The notes under the pieces were generated by a model, which was not told the DNA's origin, made no database searches, and worked only from the letters and a program-made list of their open reading frames with translations. Below are positions 51,399 through 62,118 of a stretch of DNA of 64,000 nt, piece by piece. The translations under genes were made by a program, and so were the position numbers. The number at the start of each line of letters is the position of its first letter. Positions within the stretch are counted from its first letter, which is position 1. The stretch is from a virus. The stretch is from IMG/VR virus record IMGVR_UViG_3300022700_000278, positions 1-64,000 of that record. One strand, written 5' to 3'.

Positions 51399-53033
51399 GT
51401 GACCTCGGTTGCAGGGCAATATAGGAGATCTTGGATCACACAGCGGATCCTTAATAGGGCTCCCGAATGGACACGGGCAAGACGCAGCCCTGTGTCTGTG
51501 GCACAGCAGATATGCAATGTTCCTGCTCTTGAGATTGAAGAAACAAGTAAAAAGTTAGAAGAGGAAAGAGATAACTTTTTCCTATCTACTTGCGATCCCA
51601 CGCTGCTAGACCATGTCTACAAGATAGACCTCCCCGGTAGGTTTGAGTTTAACCAAGAGGAAGATCAAAATCGATGGTCTGTCTATTATTCTCCAAGTGT
51701 TTGGGGGGAGATAGACGGATCCTATGTTTCCATTTCTCAGGCCAATCGGAATAATGTTGAGTCTTTATTTTATGGCGTAGTGCCTACAAGGGTGGGGTAT
51801 GGAGAGCAGTCTGAAGTATGGGAAGAGGTTTTGCCTCCGACGAAAGTTTCTGGGGTCTCTTCTGCTTCTCCAGCAACCATGGTTCTCGAAGGACCTTTAT
51901 ATGTCACCTTGAAAAACAATACGGTTTGGAGCGAGGAATATAACGACATTGTTTATTTTACCAAAGTCCGTTTAAAAGGTACTGGTCTCCTCAGAGAAGA
52001 CATTGAGGAAATCATTCCTCTGAGACTCAACGGAACTTACCAAACGAGAAACCACTGGAAGACACTTGATGAATTTGAGATTTTGCACGCCAGTGAAGAT
52101 GCAACGGTCTCTGTTTCTGTTTTTCCTTTTAGAGAAGCTCCTGTTGCAAACGATCGAGAGATAGCGGTTGGCTCTGATGGGGTAGAGCGCACTCGGTTTT
52201 ATTCTCTTTACTCATATTCCTGGGGATCAACTCTTATTGCAAAAAGATATCTTGTTGATACTGAAGAGCAAGTTAGACTAGGCCTAAACTTAAAGACAAT
52301 TGATTACGAGATGGAATTGCATGATGGAGAACTTGGAAATGTTTCGGCCAGTGCATTTGTGTTTAAGCCCCACTCCGACTGGGTGTATGTTGTAGACGAC
52401 ACTTATTTGTACGTATATGACTATCGGCTGCCGTCACCGAGCACAGAGTACCTGGGAGAAAGCTCTGGCGATAGCAGAATGGCGATTAGGCTTGACAATG
52501 ATAAATATTTCTATACGAGAGAAGATGAGGTATCGTTTTCGTCTCGTGTTTTAGAATATACGTCAATACCGTTTGCTACCAGGTGGACATTGGTTTGGAA
52601 TGACGGAACAGAGTATAGAATTGGACTAGATGGCTCTTTGTGGAGCACCTCTTCTCAAGAAGGCTGGATATATAACGACAATTGGGATAGTGGAAAATGG
52701 GAAGATCAAAAAATTACCTTGTCTTCGGTTGGTCTTCCTGGCACATACGTTATAAAATTAGAAGCAAAGTATGAAGAAAACGATGAGGTCGTTACACGAA
52801 CCACCAAAGAAGCTTTTTCTGTTCCATCCATTGATCCAGAGGCGAAGCTAATGCTTCCCGTAGAACTAAAAGGAGCAAGAGATCTTGGTATAGATGGACA
52901 GGGACGGCTTTGGTTTTATAACGGTACCAGTGTTTTGCTAGCTGATTTGTATTACGACTATTTTATTGTTGATTTCCAAGAAAAGAGAGTTTGGATGAGA
53001 GAGCAATATCCGTCAGTTAGGGTTCGTCCATAA
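51399..53033 (+). CDS. Large beta-rich baseplate/tail protein (544 aa)
   Basis: GTG 51399 with AAGGAGAAG upstream. A helical N-terminus (VAQQICNVPALEIEETSKKL, then EEERDNFFLSTCDPT) resembles wedge-type tail proteins. The rest is beta-rich, with repeated Y-x-Y and W motifs that look like several small all-beta domains (VYVVDDTYLYVYDY, YNDNWDSGKWEDQ). The final third contains Ig-like beta strands. Probably a baseplate arm or fibre-attachment protein; no catalytic site. Confidence 0.82.
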   Translation: MTSVAGQYRRSWITQRILNRAPEWTRARRSPVSVAQQICNVPALEIEETSKKLEEERDNFFLSTCDPTLLDHVYKIDLPGRFEFNQEEDQNRWSVYYSPSVWGEIDGSYVSISQANRNNVESLFYGVVPTRVGYGEQSEVWEEVLPPTKVSGVSSASPATMVLEGPLYVTLKNNTVWSEEYNDIVYFTKVRLKGTGLLREDIEEIIPLRLNGTYQTRNHWKTLDEFEILHASEDATVSVSVFPFREAPVANDREIAVGSDGVERTRFYSLYSYSWGSTLIAKRYLVDTEEQVRLGLNLKTIDYEMELHDGELGNVSASAFVFKPHSDWVYVVDDTYLYVYDYRLPSPSTEYLGESSGDSRMAIRLDNDKYFYTREDEVSFSSRVLEYTSIPFATRWTLVWNDGTEYRIGLDGSLWSTSSQEGWIYNDNWDSGKWEDQKITLSSVGLPGTYVIKLEAKYEENDEVVTRTTKEAFSVPSIDPEAKLMLPVELKGARDLGIDGQGRLWFYNGTSVLLADLYYDYFIVDFQEKRVWMREQYPSVRVRP

Positions 53034-53986
53034 TGCCGTATGGGACGAAAAGTGTTGGTTTTGCTGTTAATGTCAGCAGCGTCTCTGAATATAGAGGCAA
53101 ACCCCAGCGCCATTCTCTTGTCAATAGATTTGACGAACACGGGGACCTGTATTCTTTAGACAGGCTTCCCGGAGAGACCAACACAGCATTTAAGAAGAGG
53201 ATAATGGACCTAACCCTACATCCGGGTGGTCCTAATTATGAAGGACTGTTAAATAACCTTGCTCGAGAACTGGGGTGTCCGAGAGAGCCTGCGTTAACAA
53301 TTGATCTCAAAAGAGATGCCAGTTCAGGTTCTGTTCTTGCCCCAAACCCACGAGTCGACATATTGGCAGACCGGGTTGTCTTGTATTATGACTGGAAAGA
53401 CTATGACAGCTTTTCTGTAGATCGAGAAATTGATTTTTACGACCTTGGTTCTAGCGGGTATTTTTTAAGTGGGCTTATTAACGAGATTAATAAATCCTCT
53501 TACTTTGTCGCTGTTGCAGATCGGGATGTCCGCTTGAGTCTTCATAGCACAAACATAGTTCGAGGCTCTTCTTTTGGTCGCGTCGTTGACGATGTTATCA
53601 AGGCTGATGGCCTGACCATCCTTAGCGCACAAAACATTGTTGAGGGATCAATGTGGTTCTCCGAAAAAGATATTTTTGTGACAGAGGTCCAAAAAGAACC
53701 AAGCACAGACGGAGAATACAGGATAGATTATGCAAATGGCCTGCTGTATACATACTCTCTTCCAAGTGGCAGAGGGTCCTGCGGCTATTATTATGCTGGT
53801 TTTCCAATGGAAGTGGATGCTTCTCTTATTCATGTGTATTCTTTACATGATGATAACTATGTGAAAAAACTTTTTAGGCAAGAAGCTCTTCCTTCTGGCG
53901 ATGAGCAAAACGCTCTTCCCAATACAGAAGGAGCAGAGGTTTTTCACCAACTGTTCAAAGAGACAGAAGTTCTGTGGGGAGAATAA
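53033..53986 (+). CDS. Baseplate/tail protein (317 aa)
   Basis: ATG 53033 overlaps the preceding TAA. SLDRLPGETNTAFKKRIMDL and GGPNYEGLLNNLARELG recall the N-terminal segment of tail-fibre-attaching baseplate proteins, and the remainder is beta-rich. It lies in the run of large surface proteins after the J-like gene. Confidence 0.8.
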   Translation: MPYGTKSVGFAVNVSSVSEYRGKPQRHSLVNRFDEHGDLYSLDRLPGETNTAFKKRIMDLTLHPGGPNYEGLLNNLARELGCPREPALTIDLKRDASSGSVLAPNPRVDILADRVVLYYDWKDYDSFSVDREIDFYDLGSSGYFLSGLINEINKSSYFVAVADRDVRLSLHSTNIVRGSSFGRVVDDVIKADGLTILSAQNIVEGSMWFSEKDIFVTEVQKEPSTDGEYRIDYANGLLYTYSLPSGRGSCGYYYAGFPMEVDASLIHVYSLHDDNYVKKLFRQEALPSGDEQNALPNTEGAEVFHQLFKETEVLWGE

Positions 53987-53989
53987 TTC

Positions 53990-56254
53990 GTGGCTGGATT
54001 AGATAGACCAACTCTGTATTTCGATACCATGCAGTACGTTTACGAACGTGCTAGCGCAAAACCATATGTTGGACACGAGCACCCTACAGACTTACCAGAT
54101 GGTTTTAGTTTCGATGCGAAGAGATGGTGTAGCCCATTTGATCTCAGGCTGCCGTCTTTGCCAAGACTTCTTGACCCGTCGACACAGGGTATAAAGCCGG
54201 AAACTTATTTTAAGTGTGGTGTCGGCAATGAAAAAATAGACTTAATTGTTGATGATATAGAAGAGCACTATCTAGGCCATGAGCGCTTATGGGTTCCAAA
54301 GGTGCGAGACGGGTATTATTACCGGTACAAAACAGATTATTTTTATTATGGCGATAATAGTGTTATCCAGTATTTAGACCCGGCTGACAACAAAGAAGGA
54401 AGGAACTATTTAGAGCTTGCAAAAGAAGAGGCACCTGGAAAACCATTGCTTGCTGCTTCTTTTTCTAGAGACCCAGAGTCCAGGGCCATCACATATGACG
54501 TTAGGGTCAACCATGTTGGGGTCTTTACTGGCAAGTATGAGAATGGAGAAGAAGTCTCGACGTACACTCCTACGACCGAAAAAGTGATATGGTCTGGAGT
54601 AGATACGACAAAGAAAGAATTTGTTGTGGATCGACACGTCGAGGGAGTGACGGCGCTCAAATTCAACAGAAACTACATAGAACATGTTGGAGTTTCGCCA
54701 GGCAGCTTTTCTGATCTCGGCGCATGCGATGTGCTTGGGCAATCTACTGGCGGAGCAGACCAGTTGTTTTACTTGTCGCTCTTCCCTGTCTTGCCTGACA
54801 CTTTCCATTTGTATGTCGTCGACGCAAACAGCGAAGAATGGGAAGAATGGACCAGGGTTGAAACATACCACGAACTCTTATCTTTGATGAACATTGGTCT
54901 TGTACAGCCGTATCTTTACAGTGGAAAATTTTACTTCCTAGACAGAGACTTGGGAATTGTTGTTTTTGGCGATGCTTCCACTGGCATACCGGAAGAAGGC
55001 AAGTGGATTGTAGCAGAATATGACAAAACTCTTCGTATCGAATATGAAGAGGCAGATTTATCAACAAGTGTCACGGCGTGGAAGGCAGACGTTAACCCTG
55101 TCTCTCAGGCCGTGAACGAAGGGTTTGTTTGTATAACTCACGAACCACTTGAAGCAGCAAAGATTTCTCTTGATATCGACAAGGAAGAGCTTTCTTCTGG
55201 GAGTTCGGTGTATGGACCAATACAGGTTGGAAATGACTGGGCTCGTCTGATAGCGAAAGTTTCGACTTTTAGGGATGTTCCCGTACCGAACAAAGAAGTA
55301 ACTTTCCATGCAACTCCGTTGGTTGGAGCGCTTGGGGGAAGCAGCACGGGCAAATCTTTTGGTGCCACAAATTCCGAAGGACTCGCGTACACACACTACC
55401 AACCCCCTCTAGACGCAGACTCGATAGGACACTACGCCTTGTCTAGTGACGCAGTACAGGGAGACTGGTTGAGGCTTGACGAAGAGAATACTGGGCTTAC
55501 GGAAGCAGACGAGGTGTATCTTTATCAGGTGCTAAAAGACGATCCTCTGCTTGGTATGCACAGCTCGTATGTATCGGGTTTTCTGCCTGATCCGCCAGAG
55601 TGGGCAGACCCAGTTTTGAGCCCCGTGCTTTATGAGCAGTGGGTAGAAAATCAGAAGATAGAACTTGGCCTTGAAGATTGGATTATTAACACGGCGACCC
55701 ATAAACCAAACGGCAGAAAAGTTGTTGTGTATCAGTGGGACAGCAGTGCAACGAACCCAATAGACGGCACGAGCGGTGCGTTCTCTCCTGTGCGGCCACT
55801 AGAGGTTAGCAGCGACGGTAGCATGCTGCGGTTCCCCTCTGGATCGCTTTATTCTAGTAACCCTTATGACACCTGTACTTCAAACCCAATGGGCTATGAT
55901 ATTGGTGGCTATTGGGTTGTCGGGTCTTTTTATGTGGACTTTTGGGCAACATGCTGGAGTGCGTATTATAATAGGACGATAGAAAGCAATCGCATTAGGG
56001 CTAAAATTACTTTGCCCCAGTATCTTCTGGGCGAACATGTTAACAACCAGCTTCATAAGTTGCCGTTTGGGTGGAAGCTTTTTAGAAGCACAGAACAGAA
56101 CCACGCGGCTGGGTTGGATGGAGCTACTTTTTTAACTATCAACCCACAAGCTGGACCGTATGAAATATTGACCTGGTACAACGAAGGCTCAACAGGCGAA
56201 TGGGCACAAGCAATAATGTCTGTTGCTTCGTTTAAGGTTACAGTTAACGGCTAG
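53990..56254 (+). CDS. Large beta-rich tail surface protein (754 aa)
   Basis: GTG 53990, three bases after the previous stop. Rich in Tyr, Trp and Asp, with many strands. A central Ig-like region (VPNKEVTFHATPL, then FGATNSEGLAYTHYQPP) matches bacterial Ig-like (Big_1 type) repeats. A compact C-terminal domain ends VASFKVTVNG. Probably a baseplate periphery or fibre protein; no enzymatic motif seen. Confidence 0.82.
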   Translation: MAGLDRPTLYFDTMQYVYERASAKPYVGHEHPTDLPDGFSFDAKRWCSPFDLRLPSLPRLLDPSTQGIKPETYFKCGVGNEKIDLIVDDIEEHYLGHERLWVPKVRDGYYYRYKTDYFYYGDNSVIQYLDPADNKEGRNYLELAKEEAPGKPLLAASFSRDPESRAITYDVRVNHVGVFTGKYENGEEVSTYTPTTEKVIWSGVDTTKKEFVVDRHVEGVTALKFNRNYIEHVGVSPGSFSDLGACDVLGQSTGGADQLFYLSLFPVLPDTFHLYVVDANSEEWEEWTRVETYHELLSLMNIGLVQPYLYSGKFYFLDRDLGIVVFGDASTGIPEEGKWIVAEYDKTLRIEYEEADLSTSVTAWKADVNPVSQAVNEGFVCITHEPLEAAKISLDIDKEELSSGSSVYGPIQVGNDWARLIAKVSTFRDVPVPNKEVTFHATPLVGALGGSSTGKSFGATNSEGLAYTHYQPPLDADSIGHYALSSDAVQGDWLRLDEENTGLTEADEVYLYQVLKDDPLLGMHSSYVSGFLPDPPEWADPVLSPVLYEQWVENQKIELGLEDWIINTATHKPNGRKVVVYQWDSSATNPIDGTSGAFSPVRPLEVSSDGSMLRFPSGSLYSSNPYDTCTSNPMGYDIGGYWVVGSFYVDFWATCWSAYYNRTIESNRIRAKITLPQYLLGEHVNNQLHKLPFGWKLFRSTEQNHAAGLDGATFLTINPQAGPYEILTWYNEGSTGEWAQAIMSVASFKVTVNG

Positions 56255-56266
56255 GAGTGAGGACCT

Positions 56267-59200
56267 GTGACCATTTCAAGTTATGATAGAATGGTTGATG
56301 TTTTTCCAACCGTCTTCGATTTCAAGGTTGGAGAACAACCAAGCAGCAGAAAACTTACCAAGTGGGTAAAGCTAACTGACAATGCTTTCCGTCTTGTTAC
56401 GCAAGCAGTGGGAGACCCGTGGGACTATCAGACTCATGAGGGACAGCTTAGTCCTCAAAAGTTAGGACAAGCAACTATTGCTAGGCTAATTGGGCCGTCT
56501 GATTATGTTGGGCCGCTTGGCGAAACAATCAACTCAGACACCACTTCAGTGGAAGTTTCTTTGTCTGTTGACGGGGCAAGCTCTTGGTATCTAGGGTTTC
56601 CTTTGGTCAAAAAAGCAGGAACGGTCACGCCACAGGTGTTGCCCTCTTGTTTAGAAAGCCTAACGGCATCTGATCTTAGTTTTTCTGGCACTGGCTATTC
56701 AGATTACTTCGTTACGCTCTATTCTGACCCCAGAGACATGAGCCAAAAGGGCGACTATTGTGTTGATTTTGCTAGAGGCGTTATTCAGACATATCTGCCT
56801 ATCGATCCTGGTGATGGCAGCGGGTCGTTAACTGTAACGATAAGCAACCTAAGTTTTGTTGGGGCCGGAGCGCCGTGGGCAACGCACAACGTCATTCCCA
56901 TCTGGGAAGATGGCGGAAATGCTGGAGTAACAATTGTAGAAGCTGCGCTGGGACCAGGGAATTATGAAATTACCCTGCCAGGCAGAGATGCCTCTGGGTA
57001 TTCTAATGATTACCCAAGAGTGGGAGCCGCAGAAGACTCCCCGTCTAACACGATGACCGGTGCGGGATATCCTGAAAGCGATCCTCTTACTGGCGACCGC
57101 CGCCAAGCAACTCTTGCTGTTCGACCAACAGGGAACGTTTCTTATCGATTGCCTTATTCTTTAGAGGCGAACTATTCTAGCGGGGACGTTCTTCCAGGAG
57201 GCACGGTAAAGCTTTGGTGCAACAGCACAAATAGCTTTGTCGCGCTAACTGAGTTTGAGTATGTTAGCCCAACAACCCTAAAGCTAACTTGCCCAACGCT
57301 GTCAGACGTAGATGCGACCGGGAACGAAAACAACTATCGACTTGTTGTGGTTGGGACAAGCTTAGCAGAACAAGTAAGTTATCTTGCTGGCGTAGTGAGA
57401 GAAGGCCAGGGACAAGGGGTCTCTGTTGGTGGCCCCGCCACCTTCCCTAGCATGAGTTTTAGTCCTCCAATGTCGCACGACAGGCTTAGAGATCGCTATG
57501 GCTTTTCGCTAGCAATGGAAGAGAGCGGGGATTTTTCTTCGTGGGCTAGTTCGCACGACAACTGGCAAAGAAGGTTTGCGTTTACAGAGTCTGCTTATCC
57601 GACTAACCCACACCCACAATATTTGCATAGAGCAGGGTATTTGTCTGACGACGAGACAGCAAATACTAGCAACGCCATGCGAGGATGGCTGTGCTTCGCT
57701 GGATACAAGACAGAAACCAGTGGCCACAGCTATGAAAGCTCCAAGTCTAACCCAGGGTTCAACTCTCCCATTGACGAGTGGACTTACGGTGTTGCTTGGG
57801 GTGCTGGAGAATTTGAGAATTCTAGCGGAGATCATCCCAGAGCGTTTTTCGACGGGGGAAAAGAAAAAGAATGGAGCGGTTCTGGTCCGGCGACTAGGTT
57901 GGGATTTGGTCTTTATGGTTCTGATGGCGGGCTTGGGTTTGCAGAATCTTCTTACTATTCAAACTATGGAGCATTGGTTTATGAGGGATTCAGGGGCCAG
58001 CCGTTCTATGTCAGGGGAAGAAAGGGTGCAAGCAGTTCGCTAGATACAAGTGTTCATGGCGGAGCCATCGCCATGGACCTAGGCGATCAGAACGAGATGA
58101 ACTATCTTAAGCTTGTCGGAGGCAGTCGTCCCTCGACAGGAAGTTATGCCGGAGATCCCGCCAACGATCCTGCATGGATAGATGCTTCTTCTTCTGTGTT
58201 TAACACACCGCTGGCAATTACTCCTGGGCTAAGCAAAAGAATCTCTGCAGAACAGACCAGAGAACTTAGGTTTAGAGGCGTCTCTTATAATGAGCTTGTT
58301 CAGAATGCTGAAGATGGTATCGGCTCTCTTTCTACCTACCCCTCTTCTGGAGTACAAAAAACAGCTAATGTAGTATTGCTGGATGCAACGCTTAATTACA
58401 TGGTGTTAGAGGGGAATGTTGCTGGCGACATTCGTATGAATGACACCACGATAACCCTTAGTGGCACTACCAGTGACGGAGACTATCAGATTTCAGATCT
58501 TGCTGATTATGACGCAGTCAACGACCATACGTACCTGACCGTTACTGGTAGCATAAGCAGCAACCAACCTGCTCCTGGTGGAACAGCTACTTGGACTACA
58601 TACGAGTTTAATCGATACTTCAGATCTCCTGGCATTATTGGAGGAGACTTCCTCAACGTATATGGCAATGCAGTCTTTTTCTCTGAAGAAGGAGATGGCA
58701 AAAAGACTTCCTTTACCGACAGAGGAAAGGAATGGCTTACAGATGGCACTACAACGCCTTCTGGCCTGTTTTACGTTCCCGCCGGGACGCTTGGTTCTGC
58801 TTGTGTTTTTGTTGGGTATGAAGGCAGCGGCACTGGCAGCTATGACGGAGCAAAGACGCAAGCTTATTTTGGACACACGAGGGGTTCTTGGGCAAACTCT
58901 ACGCTTGGTGTTAAGCGAGGGCTACAATTTGAGGGCCACGACGACTCCGGCTTGCATGTCGCATATAATACTACCGGCGGGACAACGTACCCTGCTTCTA
59001 ATACAGCAGAGCAGGGGCTATCCTGTATCGTGTACAAGGTGCACGGAGAAAGTTTTTCTGCGGGCGACAACACCATCACCGTTGCAGATTCTTCTTATTT
59101 GCCAAAATGTATTCGTTCCCCAGAAAGCGGATCGGTTTCAGATAACTTTAAGAAAAGAGTTGTGGGGGTGGAAACCTTGGCAAGACAGTCTAGCGGGGAT

Positions 59201-59479
59201 GTGTTTTATCCGTTGTCTTCTGGTTCGCACTTGATTGGAGGACAAAACTATGTTTTTCAGGGGCTCTATTATTATTTAGACGGCAGCAACAACTTGTCTT
59301 TGCATACCATTTTATATGAGTGGGACTTTCTGCATGGAGAGCCAGATCTGTATGCCACTTTTTCTGAGTCGCTAGAGCTTGTTGTAAAAGTTTGGTATCT
59401 TACTAATCGCCCAAGCATTACAGATCTTCCTTATGAGTCAGCGATGAATCCACTAGACGTTGAAATAAACCCCCTCTAA
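56267..59479 (+). CDS. Tail fibre-like protein (1070 aa)
   Basis: GTG 56267 with TAGGAGTGAGG upstream. The N-terminus is helical and the rest is a long beta-rich fibre. Near residue 441 the motif HPQYLHRAGYL is characteristic of phage fibre proteins. Gly/Ser-rich loops, Tyr/Trp-rich sheets and a C-terminal head-like region (about 820-1070) suggest receptor contact. No intramolecular-chaperone peptidase signature was recognised. Confidence 0.85.
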   Translation: MTISSYDRMVDVFPTVFDFKVGEQPSSRKLTKWVKLTDNAFRLVTQAVGDPWDYQTHEGQLSPQKLGQATIARLIGPSDYVGPLGETINSDTTSVEVSLSVDGASSWYLGFPLVKKAGTVTPQVLPSCLESLTASDLSFSGTGYSDYFVTLYSDPRDMSQKGDYCVDFARGVIQTYLPIDPGDGSGSLTVTISNLSFVGAGAPWATHNVIPIWEDGGNAGVTIVEAALGPGNYEITLPGRDASGYSNDYPRVGAAEDSPSNTMTGAGYPESDPLTGDRRQATLAVRPTGNVSYRLPYSLEANYSSGDVLPGGTVKLWCNSTNSFVALTEFEYVSPTTLKLTCPTLSDVDATGNENNYRLVVVGTSLAEQVSYLAGVVREGQGQGVSVGGPATFPSMSFSPPMSHDRLRDRYGFSLAMEESGDFSSWASSHDNWQRRFAFTESAYPTNPHPQYLHRAGYLSDDETANTSNAMRGWLCFAGYKTETSGHSYESSKSNPGFNSPIDEWTYGVAWGAGEFENSSGDHPRAFFDGGKEKEWSGSGPATRLGFGLYGSDGGLGFAESSYYSNYGALVYEGFRGQPFYVRGRKGASSSLDTSVHGGAIAMDLGDQNEMNYLKLVGGSRPSTGSYAGDPANDPAWIDASSSVFNTPLAITPGLSKRISAEQTRELRFRGVSYNELVQNAEDGIGSLSTYPSSGVQKTANVVLLDATLNYMVLEGNVAGDIRMNDTTITLSGTTSDGDYQISDLADYDAVNDHTYLTVTGSISSNQPAPGGTATWTTYEFNRYFRSPGIIGGDFLNVYGNAVFFSEEGDGKKTSFTDRGKEWLTDGTTTPSGLFYVPAGTLGSACVFVGYEGSGTGSYDGAKTQAYFGHTRGSWANSTLGVKRGLQFEGHDDSGLHVAYNTTGGTTYPASNTAEQGLSCIVYKVHGESFSAGDNTITVADSSYLPKCIRSPESGSVSDNFKKRVVGVETLARQSSGDVFYPLSSGSHLIGGQNYVFQGLYYYLDGSNNLSLHTILYEWDFLHGEPDLYATFSESLELVVKVWYLTNRPSITDLPYESAMNPLDVEINPL

Positions 59480-59497
59480 GGAATGACGAATTAACCA

Positions 59498-62116
59498 ATG
59501 CCTGCTAGCAGCAAATCACTGGCTTTTTCTGTTACGGTAACTAACGTATCGAATAAGTCTTTTCAGGCGGATGTCCGTGCTAATGTGAAAAAGCGCATTT
59601 CGGATATTCTTTATCTTGCCTCTCCGCCAGACGATTCTGTTCGCCTAGAATACGTTGGATCGAAAGAGGCAACTTCTTCTACTGCGCTTTTTATTGGCGA
59701 CAGAAGCGACAGGTTGTATCAGAATGTTGATATTGAAGAGGGGAGAGAGCTGATAGTAGAGGGGAGCTCTACTGGCGTCCAGCATAAAAAATTGCTGGTA
59801 ACACAAAAGTTTAAGGAGCGCGCAGGTCAAGCACGGCCGTTATACTATAAGCATGTGTTGCCGGCACAAATTGATCTGGACTCTGTCGCTTTGTTTGACA
59901 AAGATCTAGAAGAGATTGGCAAAGAAAAGTTTAGGGTAGAATTAATACAAGAATATGACGAGGCAACAGGGCAGCCTGCAACGCCGCCAAGCTACTCGTC
60001 TGTATATGTGTTTAACAGTTTAGGAAGTTGGTTTGATGAAAACACAGGAGAGCATGAGGTTTTCTATATTCAGTATATGGACTCAGACAATGTAGTGAAA
60101 ACCGAACTCCTTAGCAACGAGCCAGCTTATACCGAAGCAACTATTGATGATATCTGGTATGTAACAAATGAGCTGAAGCCTTGGTGCTATGCATATATCT
60201 TGGATTCGTCATACACGCTGACTTTGCCAGGCAATGTAGATGCAAAGCATATGGCAATCAAATATCTAGCTCGGTCTAAGATAGAGGTTCACCAGCCTAC
60301 TTTACACGATGACACTTCCCCTTGGTTTCCCAGGGTTTCGAACGGGTCTTTTCGTGATTCTTATGGTGGCTGGTCGTATTATTATGAAGTCTCTGAATTC
60401 AGCAGCCAAGCTTTTAATCCATATGAACCATATAGAATGACAGATCGTGGGTTGGGAACAAAAATATCTAGTAATATACTGAAGCTGCCTCACGAAAACT
60501 TGTACCTAGATGGCTTTGCAAGGGATCTCTCTATTGTTATAGAAAACAACGGTGTTGTTGTAAAAGCTTTAACAAGAGATGCCTCTTTGGTGGGAGACAA
60601 CTATACTACCTTTGATGGCAGCTATGTAAAAGACGAAGATGGAGACTATATAAAGTGGTCTTCGGATGAAATTCTTAGTGTTGATGAGCTTGGCGGGTTC
60701 GTAAAATTAAGTTTTGCGCTAAAAGACTATTGGGATTGCTGGTGTGCTTACACATATGAGGAAAATCTATATGAAGTCTCCAGTCTAAATATGAATCCTA
60801 TTTATGACAGTGAAGCACACAAACAGACTAGAGCGTTATATCTTGTTCCAAAATCTGCTCCCAATGGAAATACGGCGCAAACAAGAGCGGTTCAATATAT
60901 TAAAGTTTCCCCCGGGGGTATTATTCAAAAAGCCAGCCAAGACGGTTCCGGCAACAACAATGATATTTCTGGTGATGCTCAGCTTGGTGATGCCGACGGA
61001 CACTCTATCACAAACATAGTCGGTTTGCATTATAGTTGGAGGGCAGAAACAGATATTCAAGCAAGCTTTCAGTGCGCTCCTGGCTCCGCTGTGTCTGTGG
61101 CGGGCACGGATCGGTTTCCTCGAAGCGGCTGGGTTCGTTTCTTAGACAACAATGACCATTGGGTATATGCTAAATATTCAACAAAGACAAGTAACACACT
61201 TGTTTTTTCAAGTGATTCTGGAGAAACCCCAGACTCTACTCCAACTGTAACTTTTGGGGCTCCATCTTCGGCAAAGCTTCAGGTTGTTAATTTCTTAGAT
61301 CAATATACGACAAGCTCACATTATTCTTTTTCTAGTGAGCTTGTTCATTCCGGGCTTTCTTCTGGGCTTCCAAATTGTTATTCTAGGTTTTTGTTGTTGG
61401 CGGATCTGTCCATTAATCCTCCGCTGGGCATTGGGGATCTTGCAAAGATAGACGTAAGAGAAGAAGGTGGCGGAATCCTTCCTGACAAATACGAGGAAGC
61501 GAAGCTTCTAAACCCAGAGGCTCAGTGGTACCAAGATTTCTTGCGATATGATGGCCAGCCAACTCCGGGCAATGCTGCAGCAGTAATAAAATTGCCGTCA
61601 AAACTTCTCGAGGTATTTTCAAAAGATCAGATAGAAGAAATTGTTGACAACAACATTCCTTACGGAATCAAGCCGCTCATTCGGTATTATGGATACAAAC
61701 CAGAAATTCTATCTATATCAACCACCCCAGATGGACTCCTGGTTTGTTGGGAGCCAATGGGGCCGGACTTTACTTATACCGTATGGTGTTCTTCTAAGCC
61801 AGACGGACCATGGACAAAGCATAACGAAACCCGTCTAACAGATAATTCGCTTGGAAGGTCTTATGTAAAAAATTGCTATCTTGTTGATGGTTTGTCTTCT
61901 GGCGAGGTATACTATGTGAAGGTCACATGTCTTGATAGGTATGGTATGTGGCAGTGTAGCTATGACGGCTACGACTCTGTAGAAGGCGGAGAAGACAGGA
62001 TAGATGATGCTCCGGATCCCCCGTTCGGAAATTCAGTTTCTTTTAAGGTCAGTGTCGATGTTGTGTCTTATGGGTTCGGAGAGGGAGCATTCGGTGAAGA
62101 TGAATTTGGAGGCTAG
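59498..62116 (+). CDS. Large tail protein with C-terminal FN3-like domain (872 aa)
   Basis: ATG 59498. The start (KSLAFSVTVTNVS) and the end (NSVSFKVSVDVVSYGFGEGA) resemble each other in strand pattern. Residues about 733-830 form a fibronectin III-like domain (ILSISTTPDGLLVCWEPMGP, then EVYYVKVTCLDRYG). The interior is beta-rich. Short Gly/Phe/Glu-rich ends (GEGAFGEDEFGG) could anchor neighbouring subunits. Likely a surface fibre or baseplate extension. Confidence 0.82.
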   Translation: MPASSKSLAFSVTVTNVSNKSFQADVRANVKKRISDILYLASPPDDSVRLEYVGSKEATSSTALFIGDRSDRLYQNVDIEEGRELIVEGSSTGVQHKKLLVTQKFKERAGQARPLYYKHVLPAQIDLDSVALFDKDLEEIGKEKFRVELIQEYDEATGQPATPPSYSSVYVFNSLGSWFDENTGEHEVFYIQYMDSDNVVKTELLSNEPAYTEATIDDIWYVTNELKPWCYAYILDSSYTLTLPGNVDAKHMAIKYLARSKIEVHQPTLHDDTSPWFPRVSNGSFRDSYGGWSYYYEVSEFSSQAFNPYEPYRMTDRGLGTKISSNILKLPHENLYLDGFARDLSIVIENNGVVVKALTRDASLVGDNYTTFDGSYVKDEDGDYIKWSSDEILSVDELGGFVKLSFALKDYWDCWCAYTYEENLYEVSSLNMNPIYDSEAHKQTRALYLVPKSAPNGNTAQTRAVQYIKVSPGGIIQKASQDGSGNNNDISGDAQLGDADGHSITNIVGLHYSWRAETDIQASFQCAPGSAVSVAGTDRFPRSGWVRFLDNNDHWVYAKYSTKTSNTLVFSSDSGETPDSTPTVTFGAPSSAKLQVVNFLDQYTTSSHYSFSSELVHSGLSSGLPNCYSRFLLLADLSINPPLGIGDLAKIDVREEGGGILPDKYEEAKLLNPEAQWYQDFLRYDGQPTPGNAAAVIKLPSKLLEVFSKDQIEEIVDNNIPYGIKPLIRYYGYKPEILSISTTPDGLLVCWEPMGPDFTYTVWCSSKPDGPWTKHNETRLTDNSLGRSYVKNCYLVDGLSSGEVYYVKVTCLDRYGMWQCSYDGYDSVEGGEDRIDDAPDPPFGNSVSFKVSVDVVSYGFGEGAFGEDEFGG

Positions 62117-62118
62117 GG